Origin: Lojkania enalia | Taxonomy: Eukaryota; Ascomycota; Dothideomycetes; Pleosporales | Assembly (NCBI GenBank): GCA_010094045.1 | Contig: ML986737.1 | Coordinates: forward strand, 98,859-117,261 | Direction: 5' to 3' | Length of the DNA stretch: 18,403 bases | In this document: positions 9,100 to 17,680 of the stretch, in pieces | Layout: every line of letters starts with the position of its first letter | Position numbering within the stretch: position 1 is the first letter of the stretch | Notes under the pieces: generated by a model | What the model was told of the DNA's origin: nothing | The model's input: only the letters and a program-made list of their open reading frames with translations | Database searches by the model: none | Program-made: the position numbers and the translations under genes

Positions 9100-9965
9100 A
9101 GCTTATTTATACTAACAGCTTACTTATAAACTACGTTACTTCTATATATTAAATCTCTAAAGAGAATAAAAAGTTCTAATCTTCTATATTATTATAACTT
9201 TCTACTCTAATATAAGTATTTAAAGTTTAACGTTTATTTATTATAGAATTATATCTAGTTTAAATAGAATTAAGCTTATAGCTTAAAAGCTTATATAAAT
9301 ATTATCCTTTATAATTAATTTTTTAAAAGTAGCTTTAAAAGCTATTAGAAAGAATAGTTTATTAATATAGTTAATACAGTAATAAACTAGCCAGTTAACT
9401 TAAATTCTATAAGTATACTTTAATAGTAAAAAGTAGCTAATATTAAGAGGCTATAAGATATATAAAGTATAGGCGGGTATATAAAGAGTAATAATCCTAT
9501 TCGACTTATAAAGAAATAGGATTTTAATAGAGTAGTAGCTTTTATAACTATTAAATATAAATAGCTATTATCTACTTTTTATATAATCTTTTATATATTT
9601 AATTTTAGACTTATTTAATATATATCTATTTTTACTAATACTAATTACCTAATTTTTTAATAGATTCTTATTATACTAAACTACTTAATAGTATTTTATC
9701 TTAAAGATTATATATAGTAGAATTAACTAGCCTATTAAACTACCTCTTTAAATAATAGTAGCTTATTTATAATTATCTAGCTATATAGCTTTTAGCCTAT
9801 TATATTACTCTATTCCTATAATAACTATATAGTTAGTTATTACTCTTATTAAAAAGCCTATTTTATTAAAATTAAAGATATTTTTAATTATTATTATATA
9901 TTTTTTAACAATTACTTTAACTAGATTAAACTATCTATTTATAACCTCTAAATTCTTATAATATA
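9100..9965 (-). pseudogene. Pogo transposase relic E, catalytic and C-terminal part
   Basis: The minus strand reads from 9965 down: NLEVINR, stop, FNLVKVIVKKY, then the core. The first catalytic position is at 9865-9867 (NIFNFNKIGF), the second at 9550-9552 (LFIFNSYKSYYS) and the third at 9442-9444 (PLNISYF). All are Asn. The spacing between second and third is 35 residues. The segment after the core (FKATFKKLIIKDN, near 9320-9280) matches the family. The tail after it is about 450 bp shorter than in A1 or D, and the relic ends against F near 9060-9100, so the 3' end of E looks truncated. Its N-terminal part is found beyond A2 at 15165-15560. CpA/TpG are nearly absent, which marks an old copy. 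Confidence 0.8.
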
Positions 9966-10031
9966 TTCTACTATTAAAACGGCTATACTATTAAAGTAGC
10001 TACTTTTTCTTAGTATTATAAATACTATATA
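9966..10031. repeat. left TIR of A2
   Basis: This has the same terminal repeat as A1 with two CTATTAAA-type iterons 17 nt apart and the ACTTTTTCTTAG block. Its inverted partner is at about 15030-15095. Confidence 0.9.
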
Positions 10032-10139
10032 CGAACTATAATAAATCTATAATACAACCTTCTATTAATTTAATAAGAAGGTAGAATTAAGCTTACCTTA
10101 TAGGCGTATAAATTAGGCTAATTTAATAGTATATAATAT

Positions 10140-11058
10140 ACTGCTATAAAATTTAATATATAATATTAACAACTTTCTACTTAACTTTATAGAATTGTAT
10201 TTTGCTCTTATATATAACTAAATTACTAGAAGCTTATTATAACCGAAGAAGAAACAATTATATAATATATTCTTAACCTTAATTTATAAGGATTTATACC
10301 CCGGCTATATAAAGTAGTAGATATAGTAGATAAACTATTAGGCGTATATAGTAGAATATTTATAGAAAAGAATTAGCCTAAATAATTTATAGCGTATATA
10401 AATAAGTTTAAAACAGCCTTTAATTAAGTAAAAGATTGCTAAAAAAAAATAAATAAGAGAATTTAGAGGTTATTAATACGTAGTTTAAACTTATATAGGA
10501 TAAAATTATAAAATATAATATATATAATAATAATATCTACAATTTTAATAAGATAGGCTTTTAGATAAATATTATTAGTATTATAAAAGTTATTATAGAC
10601 TTAGAATATTATATATAGCCTACTTTTATACAGCTAGGCAATTATAAATAGATTATAGTTATCTAGAATATCTATACTACTATATATATAATCCTACTAT
10701 TTATATTTATATATAAGAACTATTAAAAAGCCTTTAAAGTAATAGAAATTATTCTTTTAAATACGCAGGTTATATTAGATTACCTTAATATATAATTATA
10801 TATTCTACTAGAACTACTTTTATAAAAAGACTTTTAATAGTTTAAAACTCTAAATAATATATATAAATTTGGGTTATAATTAATATTTATATAAAAGTCC
10901 TTTATATAATTACTAAAAAGGGTATAAGAAAAATTCTTATAACTTATAAAAGGTACTAAGTTAATATTATATTAGAATATACTTTTTTAAACTTATAATT
11001 AGAAGAAGTAATTAAATATAAAATATATAAAAGAAAGTATATATAGTATAGTAGTATA
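10140..11058 (+). pseudogene. Pogo-type transposase relic A2, 5' part (catalytic region deleted)
   Basis: The clearest part is the CENP-B-like helix-turn-helix on the plus strand at about 10238-10440: EEETII, stop, YILNLNL, then GFIPRLYKVVDIVDKLLGVY and IFIEKN. The first catalytic position follows at 10547-10549 (NIYNFNKIGF, Asn for Asp). Compared with A1, the sequence jumps at about 10702-10707 from the stretch after the first catalytic block to the segment well after the third (NYEKAF-like, near 10720). The second and third catalytic residues are therefore missing. This copy could only have moved with transposase from another copy, or the deletion came after insertion. The remaining C-terminal part lies beyond B at 14783-15000. 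Confidence 0.82.
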
Positions 11059-11114
11059 ATATAAGTAATAAGTAAGTACGTTAGGTAAGCGAGCGTGCTA
11101 CCTTACTAACTTTA
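11059..11114. repeat. left TIR of B
   Basis: This is the inverted partner of 14727-14782. It has TAAGTAAG and TAAGCGAG 17 nt apart, like the paired motifs of D and G. Confidence 0.85.
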
Positions 11115-11129
11115 TATAATACTCTACCT

Positions 11130-11219
11130 TCTAATAATAATAGTTTAACCTATAAATACTTAATCTAACTATAATAAAGTAGAGATATCTTTAGCTATCT
11201 TAGCTATTAATAACAAGTA
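11130..11219 (+). pseudogene. Pogo transposase relic B, N-terminal fragment
   Basis: The only recognisable coding is near 11180-11217, reading ISLAILAINNK, the opening helix of the N-terminal helix-turn-helix of this family. Element C interrupts the gene directly after it (TA at 11218-11219). No start codon can be assigned because ATG is not retained. The call depends on the continuation at 13087. Confidence 0.6.
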
Positions 11220-11271
11220 ACGTGGATTACAGGCTAACGGGATATACGTGCGAGCGGGACAGTTTTACTAC
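11220..11271. repeat. left TIR of C
   Basis: This matches the reverse complement of 13035-13086 over about 52 bp with four transitions and a one-base difference in a T run. It contains ACGTGCGAGCGGGA, unlike the iterons of A, B, D and G. Confidence 0.93.
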
Positions 11272-11309
11272 ACGCGTTACCGTCTATTATTTTAAAGTAT
11301 CTATTAACG

Positions 11310-12968
11310 ATGCTAACTACTAGTTAGGAAGAACTTGAAAATAGAACTTCTTTAGCTCTTAAAGCTTTAAATTTAAAGCAATTTCGAAGTCTTTATAAGG
11401 TAGTAGTTACGTACAATATCCCTAAGTCTCGTCTACATCAACGTATATATAATATCTGTTTACAACGTGTTGTATAACTAATAACTTTAAAACTTACTTA
11501 TATAGAAGAAACTATTCTTATTTAATATATTCTCGACCTTAAGGTATAAGGCTTTCTAGCCCGGCTATCTATCGTACGCGAAACGGCTGATCTTCTACTT
11601 ATAAGCCGTAGGATCGACCTAGCTCCTACTATTAGTGTTAATTAGCCTTCAACTTTTGTTAAATACTATCTAAAACTTTGTACGGTATATATATACAAAT
11701 ATAACTATTAGCGAAAGTAATACGAAGATTAAGGCTTTATCTAGAGCTGGTTTAACCTTGTATAAAATACGATCGTGAAGTACGGTATTCTTAAAGATAA
11801 TATCTATAACTTTAATAAGATAGGCTTCTAAATAGGCGTAATTTTAATAGCGAAAGTTGTTATAAAAACTAAAAAAAGATAGTAAGGTCGTGTAAAGGTC
11901 GTACAGCCAGGTAATCGCGAGTGGGTAATAGTTATTAATAGTATCAGCGCGACTGGCTAGGCCTTACTAGTATTTATAATATTTGAAGTAAAGTAGTATT
12001 AAGAGTCTTAGTATAAAATTACTGTAGATGTTAGTATACTGTAAACCTAGGCTATTTATATAAGCGAAAAGGGCTAAATAGATAATAAGATTAGCTTTAA
12101 ATAGATTTAATACTTTAATAGCGCGACTACAGCTTATATAAAGGGTTAATATTACCTCTTAATTATAGACGGCTATAATAGCTATTATACGGTACGGTTT
12201 AAAGACTTTTACAAATAGAATAGGATTATTATACTCTATATACCAGCGCACTTGTCTTATCTATTATAGCCGCTTAATATAGTCTATTTTAGCCTGTTAA
12301 AGCGCGTATATAGTATATAAGTTAAAGGCTAGGCGCGGCTTAGTATTAATTATATTATAAAGAATAACTTTTTATTACTATATTACGTAGCGTATATATA
12401 AGTAATAACTGAAAAGAATATTAAAGCTAGCTTTATAGTAGCTAGCTTTATACTATATAATCTAAAGCGTATATTTATAAAGCTGCCTTAGTATATACTA
12501 ATACTACCAGCTGTTATATAAAGCCCTCCGACCTTAGTTTTAAAGACTCTATATACAACCGCCGACCTTAAGTAATAAGTTAAGATAATTAAGACAAGGC
12601 GCTATTATTATATAATAGTTAGCTTATTAGATAGCGCGTTTAAAAGATTGATTAAGGGCTGTAAGATAGTAATACAGAATACTACAATTTTAAAAGCTAA
12701 AAATACTGCGCTTTAAGCGGCGAATGTAAGAAAAATACGATAGCAAATAAGAAAACGTAAGGCTATTATAAAGGACGGTATTCTAATAATTAGTAAAGGG
12801 CTTTAAATGCTTAAAAACTTATAGTCGCAATAACAGGCTTAGGTTAAAGCTTAAGTTAATTATATAGAGCTGGAGGCTTCTATATAAAAAAAACGAGCTG
12901 CACCTAAATATAGCTTATACAAGTTACTTAAATATAATATAAGGACTTATCTAAAGCGTAAAAATTAA
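11310..12968 (+). pseudogene. Pogo/Fot1 transposase relic C, full-length frame
   Basis: One frame runs from an ATG at 11310 for 552 codons to TAA at 12966-12968 with no net shift, but with many internal TAG/TAA stops. Domains run in order: an N-terminal helix-turn-helix (about 11340-11440), a CENP-B-like helix-turn-helix (YILDLKV at about 11526-11546, then ADLLL), and a linker ending SWFNLV. The DDE_1 core has the first catalytic position at 11814-11816 (Asn), the second at 12168-12170 (IIDGYNSY, Asp intact) and the third at 12276-12278 (PLNIVYF, Asn). The last two are 35 residues apart. About 550 residues is normal for Fot1-type enzymes. No C-terminal zinc knuckle is seen. This ATG is supported by position and by the following helix-turn-helix. 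It is dead, but it is the best template for studying this family here. Confidence 0.93.
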
Positions 12969-13034
12969 GATTGTTTACTCCTTTTCTATAAATATTATTA
13001 TTGTAGATAGATATTATAATTTAAAGATATATAG

Positions 13035-13086
13035 TAGTAAAAACTATCCCGCTCGCACGTGTATCCCGTTGGCCTGTAATTCACGT
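13035..13086. repeat. right TIR of C
   Basis: This is the inverted partner of 11220-11271, followed by the TA duplication at 13087-13088. Confidence 0.93.
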
Positions 13087-14640
13087 TAACTTTAAAGTAA
13101 AAGATGCGCTACTTCTATATATAACGTTTTTAAAAGAATAATATATTAACAATATAATAGAATTACTATATAATATAATTATAAGCTAAATTTAAAGAAG
13201 CTTACTAAGCTATAAGAGGAGGCTATTATTATATATATACTTAACCTAGATTTGCAACAATTTATACCCTCTCTAAATACTATATAAAATATAGTAGATA
13301 AGCTACTTACTAAATATAGTATTAGATAGGTTAGCTAGAAATAGTCTAGAAACTTTATTAAATAAATAAATAGCTTTAAAATATAATTTAATTAACTATA
13401 TAATTATTAGAAAACTTTATATAAAAATTCTAAAATTATTAGAGTCTAATTTAAGTTTATAGTACATATAAAGGTTATATATAGTATCTATAATAAAGAT
13501 ATCTATAATTTTAATAAAGCTAGATTTATAATAAGTAAGATATTATTTAAACTAGTTATTACTAGTTTAAAAAGATATAGTTAGTTAAAAGTTATATAGC
13601 TAGAGAATTATAAGTAGGTTATAATAATCTAGGGAATTAATACTACTAGATAAACGATCCCGCCTTTTATTATCTTTACTAGCTAATACTACTTTTCTAC
13701 TTAATATAAGAGTAATAATACCTCCTAAGAATTAGGTTATTAGACTAAATAATAATAGATAAATAACTAATAATCTTAGAGTTAAATAGCTAAAGTACTT
13801 TATTATATATATAAAAGACCGTCGAGTAGGTATATAGTAACTACTTATTTTTAATAGCTATAAGAGTTATAACTCGCTCGAATTCTAAGTAATCTATAAG
13901 AAGAATAAAATCTATACCCTCTATATACTATTATACTTATTATACCTCTTATAACTTCTTAATATAGGTTATTTCTTACTATTAAAGTAAGTATATAGCT
14001 ATTAAATTAAAAGTCTAATCTGCGACTATATTAATTATATTATAAAGCTTAAGTTCCTTCTAGCTTTCTATATTACCTACTAGTAATAAATTATAAAGGA
14101 TAATATCCGCGCAAGCTTTTAAGGGGCTAGTTTAATTCTATATAATCTAGAAGTAGTAATATTAAAGTTTAATATAAAGTTTTATATACTAATATTATCT
14201 ATATTAAAGGTTCTTATATAAAAAGCTAAAATACTAAGTAACTAGTATAAATTAGAAGTTTAATTAATATTAATTTACAATTAGATTTAAAGATATAAAA
14301 GCTTATTATCTACTTCTATTATTATAGTAATTAATTAACTTAAAAAAAAGTACTAAGGTAATACTTTATTCAGCTATATTATTAAAGAGTTAAATTACTA
14401 GTCTTAAAAAAGTAAATAAGACTACTATAATATATAAATAGTATAAAAAGAAGTAGATTTAGAAGTAAAGTACCTTATTAATAGTAGAGGAAGAGGAAAT
14501 TATTACTTAAATAGCGGTTAAGTAGTAGTTAGAGGATAAAATATATTAAGGTAAAGCGCGATTAAATATAAGTTAATAGACTTCTATATATTATAATTAT
14601 TATAGAGAGACTAAGTATAACTTATATATATATAAGAAGG
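13087..14640 (+). pseudogene. Pogo transposase relic B, main part
   Basis: After C the gene resumes with the rest of the N-terminal domain, then the CENP-B-like part (EEAIIIYILNLDLQ at about 13221-13260, then IVDKLLTKYS). The DDE_1 core has the first catalytic position at 13513-13515 (DIYNFNKA), the second at 13853-13855 (LLIFNSYKSYNS) and the third at 13961-13963 (LLNIGYF). All three are Asn, with 35 residues between the last two. First to second is 340 nt, against 339 nt in both A1 and D, so a one-base insertion has shifted the frame between them. The C-terminal CCHC knuckle at 14592-14633 is a complete ghost: all four zinc ligands read Tyr (TAT). Stops are numerous. Confidence 0.86.
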
Positions 14641-14726
14641 GTACTATAGATACTATTTAATTAAGGATATATATTATATTTATAGTATTTTAATATATTG
14701 TAAAAATATATTACTAGAATAGTTAA

Positions 14727-14782
14727 AAAAGTTAATAAAGTAGTATACTTACTTATCTAGTATATTTACTTACTACTTATAT
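14727..14782. repeat. right TIR of B
   Basis: This is the inverted partner of 11059-11114, much more heavily turned to TA. The CG-containing iteron of the left end is here AAGTAAGT. Confidence 0.8.
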
Positions 14783-15030
14783 TAGTATTATATAGTAAAA
14801 GATTTTTATATATAGCTATTAAAGTATTTATAAACTCTTAGCCCTTTAAAAAGACTTATAGTATTAATACTTAAGAAAGAGCCTAACTAGCTTAATACTA
14901 TTATAGTAACTATAGTAAAACTAGATATAATACTTATATATACTAAAAGGATAGTAGAGAAAACTCTAAATTAGATAAAGTATATTATATATAAAATCTC
15001 TTATTAATATTAAGTAAATTAACTTTTTAT
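14783..15030 (+). pseudogene. transposase relic A2, C-terminal remainder
   Basis: This continues A2 after the B insertion; its alignment with the A1 tail is close throughout (A1 6830 down to 6570 on the other strand). It includes the zinc-knuckle region at about 14900-14945, where A1 still has SKTGHNAYTC; here the zinc-binding Cys and His codons are changed to TAT-type codons. It then leads directly into the right TIR. Confidence 0.8.
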
Positions 15031-15095
15031 ATATAGTATTTATTATACTAAGAAAAAGTAGCCGCTTTAATAGTTTAGCCGCTTCGATAGTAGAA
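15030..15095. repeat. right TIR of A2
   Basis: This has the AAATACTATATA-type inner edge, CTAAGAAAAAGT, and two GCTTTAATAG/GCTTCGATAG iterons ending TAGTAGAA, followed by TA. It is the inverted partner of 9966-10031. Confidence 0.88.
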
Positions 15096-15097
15096 TA

Positions 15098-15164
15098 TAT
15101 TATAGTATTTATTATATTAAGAAAAAGTAGCCGTTTTAATAAGACAACTACTTTAATAGTAGAA
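15098..15164. repeat. extra copy of the A-family right terminus
   Basis: Directly after A2's right TIR the same about 66-bp terminus occurs again in the same orientation (TTAAGAAAAAGTAGCCG and then TAGTAGAA), with a variant middle (AAGACAACTA). No further A sequence precedes it, so it is either a terminal duplication of A2 or the remnant of an older A copy. After it relic E resumes. Confidence 0.8.
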
Positions 15165-15560
15165 TATAGTATTTTACTTATTAATAATTATATAGTTAGT
15201 TAAGATAGGTTTTAATTAATAATATATAAAATAAAGTTTAATAACTAGTTTTAACTAAAATTACTTTTTATTTAGCTAGTAGTATATTAGTTATATTTTA
15301 TATAATAGCTAGAGTAGGTAAAAAGCTATTTAAATCTAGTTTAAAGATAAATTTAATAATTACCTCCTCTTCTAACTTTATAAACCCTTTTAAATTAGTT
15401 TTATAATTCTACTATATAATTATTCTAGTATATTTTTATTAGAAGTATATTTAGTTAATATTATATAATACTATAGTCTACTTTATACTTAATAATATAT
15501 CGTTTTTAAGAGTTTAAATTACTAGAATTATATAAACTTCTTTTAAAATTAATTAAGTAT
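15165..15560 (-). pseudogene. Pogo transposase relic E, N-terminal part
   Basis: The minus strand reads from about 15560 down. A first DNA-binding part is mostly eroded. Then NYKTNLKGFIKLEEEVIIKF at about 15410-15350 and FKLDLNSFLPTLAII with ILLAK further down give a clear CENP-B-like helix-turn-helix. It breaks off at A2, and the linker and core continue on the far side at 9965. There is no CpA or TpG anywhere in this piece. The start codon and the right TIR of E were not identified with confidence. Confidence 0.75.
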
Positions 15561-15706
15561 TTAGTTATAAAGCTATAGTAGTTACTAAATAATAAGCTAA
15601 AATTTAGTATTAGAATAGCTTACTTATATAGAATATTTACTTATAGTATCTATTATATAATTATTTAAATTAATTATAAAATATTAACTAGATAAATATT
15701 AATATA
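15561..15706. other. unassigned TA-rich spacer between E and D'
   Basis: Very TA-rich sequence with no CpA or TpG. It should contain the 5' end and terminal repeat of E, and perhaps the missing 5' end of F. A motif AGCTTACTTATA at about 15617-15628 resembles one at 9118-9129, which could be part of a terminal repeat, but I could not make a convincing pair. Confidence 0.35.
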
Positions 15707-15879
15707 TCTTATAAGTAAATAGTCTATTTTATTAACTTTTTTAACTTTTATATATATAGCTTAATAATTAAATAATATAATAGTAACTTATAACTTATAT
15801 AATTATTTTATAAAAACCTTTATTTTCTTCTAATATATATAAGAATTATACTTAATTTTACTATAGCTACTATAATATA
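15707..15879 (-). pseudogene. Pogo relic D', C-terminal end and left TIR
   Basis: This segment is a diverged second copy of the first 190 bases of D: 15712 onward aligns with 15902 onward. It therefore represents the left TIR, 3' non-coding end and C-terminal coding of a D-type element on the minus strand. It ends at the zinc-knuckle coding (minus strand, about 15880-15835, SSYSKIKYNSYIY, all ligands Tyr), where D is inserted at TA (15878-15879). The same element resumes at 17723. Its TIR lacks 17 bases present in D (between two TATAAG repeats). RIP is complete here, with no CpA/TpG left. Confidence 0.82.
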
Positions 15880-15921
15880 CCTTATAAGCGAGCGGCCTAT
15901 ATAAGTAAGTAGTCTACCTTA
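15880..15921. repeat. left TIR of D
   Basis: This contains TAAGCGAG and TAAGTAAG 17 nt apart and is inverted relative to 17681-17722. Confidence 0.9.
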
Positions 15922-15999
15922 TCAACTTTTTTAACCTTTATATACGTATAGCTTAACAACTAAATAATATAATAGCAATTTATAACTTGCGCGATTATT

Positions 16000-17600
16000 C
16001 TATAGAAACCTCTATATCCTTCTAGTATATATAAGAATTATATCTAGTCTTACTGTAATAGCTATAGTACGCTTTATACTATCTACTTATATTTAATCGT
16101 ACTCTAAATTAGCGTATTATAGCCCGAGTTTCCTCCTTATTATCTTTTTTAACAATAATTATCTCTCCTTATACTTTTATTAGAGTTCCTTACGCTTAAA
16201 TCCGCCTTTTTTTCTACTATTTCTATTTTATTACTACTTTATTTACTTCTTAAAGGCTGACGATTTTATTATATATTAACCCGATCTAATATATTACTTT
16301 TATAAAGCCTTTTTTAAGCTGATTTAGTTTCTTAATAATAGAAGCTAGTAAAGAGTTTATATCCCTTTAAATCCGATTATAAATTAATATTAATTAAGCT
16401 TCTAACTTATATATATTACTTAGTATTTTTACTTCTTATAAAGTATTATCTTATACTAGTAGTATTAGCATACAAAGCTTTATATTAAGCTTTAAAAGTA
16501 CTACTTCTAAATTAAATAGAACTAGACTAGCTTTTTAAAAGCTTATATAGATATTATCCTTTATAATTAATATATTAAAAGTAGCTTTAAAGGCTAGAAA
16601 GAACTTAAGTTTTATAATATAGTTAATATAATTATATATTAAAACTAAGATCTAATTTCTATATATATACTTTAATAGTAAGAAATAGCCTATATCTAGT
16701 AGTTATAATAGATATAATAAATAAGCTAGTATATAGAGTAGAATAATACTCTATTCCTCGCAGAGTTTCTAGAAATTAAGCGAGTTATAACTGTTATAGC
16801 TATTAAAGATTAGTAGTTAATACGTACCTACTATATAATCCCTTATATACCTATAAAAGTACTTTAACTACTTAATACTAAGTTTATTTATTATCTAGCT
16901 ATTTTTACTAACTATAATAGCCTAGTTCTTAGGTATATTATCGCCTTTATACTAGGTAGAGAGATAGTAGTAACTAGTAATAATAATAAAGGGTAGAAGT
17001 ATCTAGCTAGTAGTATTAATCTTTTAAATTACTAAAATCTATTTATAAATATCTAATTAAATTACCTTTAGTTAATTATATTTCTCTATACCTATAACAA
17101 CTAGTTATAATAAGATAACGTTTATTTAAAAGCTAGATTCGTTAAAATTATATATATTCTTATCTATAATACTATACTTTTTCTTAGTATACTATATAAG
17201 TTTAAACCAGCTTTTAATTATCTTAAGACTTTCGTATAGAGTTCTCTAGTAATTATAAAGCTAATTTAGGCGTATCTTAAACTTAGGAGTACGTCTAATA
17301 AAGTTCCTAGACTAATATATACTAAGCTAGCCTATACTATACTTAGTAAGTAAACTATTAACTATATCTTATATAGTAGCTAAAGTAGATATAAATCCTC
17401 GCGAATCTAGATTAAATATATATTAAATAATAACCTTCTCTTTAGGTTTTATTAGTCTTTTTAAGTTAGATTTATAATTGTACTATAAGTAGATTCTAGT
17501 ATATTATTAGTATACGGTCGTTTAAATTATATTAAATATTAAAGTAACATATCTTTTACTATTTATTTAACATCTTTTAATAGTTAAAAAGGCTAAGTTT
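16000..17600 (-). pseudogene. Pogo transposase relic D
   Basis: The minus strand reads in order: an N-terminal helix-turn-helix (about 17590-17480), then SNLKRLIKPKEKVII and YIFNLDSRGFISTLATI (about 17475-17380), the CENP-B-like domain. The DDE_1 core has the first catalytic position at 17141-17143 (NIYNFNESSF, Asn), the second at 16802-16804 (LLIFNSYNSYNS, Asn) and the third at 16694-16696 (LLDIGYF, Asp intact). The last two are 35 residues apart, and first to second is 113 codons, as in A1. A basic stretch (KKGGFKRKE) lies near 16200. The CCHC knuckle at about 16075-16030 has all its ligands turned to Tyr. In-frame stops are many. Confidence 0.88.
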
Positions 17601-17680
17601 ACTCGATTCTCGTTTTAGGCTATATTTTTATTATTTTATTATTATATTATTATTAAAAGCTTAGATATTACGTTTTAGTA

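Larger units (their letters stand above)
11220..13086 (+). mobile_element. Pogo-type transposon C, innermost and least mutated
   Basis: This 1867-bp element has TIRs of about 52 bp (11220-11271 and 13035-13086) starting ACGTGRATTACAGGC, and TA duplications at 11218-11219 and 13087-13088. It interrupts the helix-turn-helix coding of B. CpA and TpG are still frequent (five in 11221-11280 alone), unlike the surrounding layers, so this is the most recent or least RIPped insertion in the window. Confidence 0.95.
11059..14782 (+). mobile_element. Pogo-type transposon B (in A2, carrying C)
   Basis: This is 3724 bp, or about 1855 bp once C and one TA are removed, the standard size here. The ends start ATATAAGTARTAAGTAA on both sides and stay similar for about 55 bp. 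TA duplications lie at 11057-11058 and 14783-14784. The flanks join A2 sequence that is contiguous in A1. The left TIR keeps GCGAGCGTGC, while the right TIR has decayed to AAGTAAGTAT, a strong difference in RIP between the two ends. Confidence 0.88.
9966..15095 (+). mobile_element. Pogo-type transposon A2, internally deleted, interrupted by B
   Basis: This starts TTCTACTATTAAAA after TA (9964-9965) and ends with the inverted terminus at 15095 (TAGTAGAA, then TA). It splits relic E. Element B (11059-14782) is inserted in it. Without B, A2 is about 1404 bp, against 1839 bp for A1; the difference is one internal deletion of about 435 bp, whose junction is near 10702-10707. A second, imperfect copy of the right terminus follows at 15098-15164, so the true outer end may be 15164. 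Confidence 0.85.

Noticed and set aside
9000..9120. TIR pair for E between 9091-9140 and about 15585-15645
   Set aside because: Some similarity is visible when inverted, but it needs several gaps in very TA-rich sequence and implies an element much shorter than its relatives.
11310..12968. A possibly functional transposase gene in C
   Set aside because: The frame is continuous, but it has many in-frame TAG/TAA stops and two of three catalytic Asp are Asn.
15181..15880. TATA boxes and AT-rich replication-origin-like motifs
   Set aside because: TATA and A/T runs occur everywhere because of RIP, so no promoter or origin can be separated from background.
15712..16068. A 190-bp tandem duplication
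   Set aside because: The left copy continues at 17723, on the far side of D, so the apparent tandem is two related elements, one inserted in the other.
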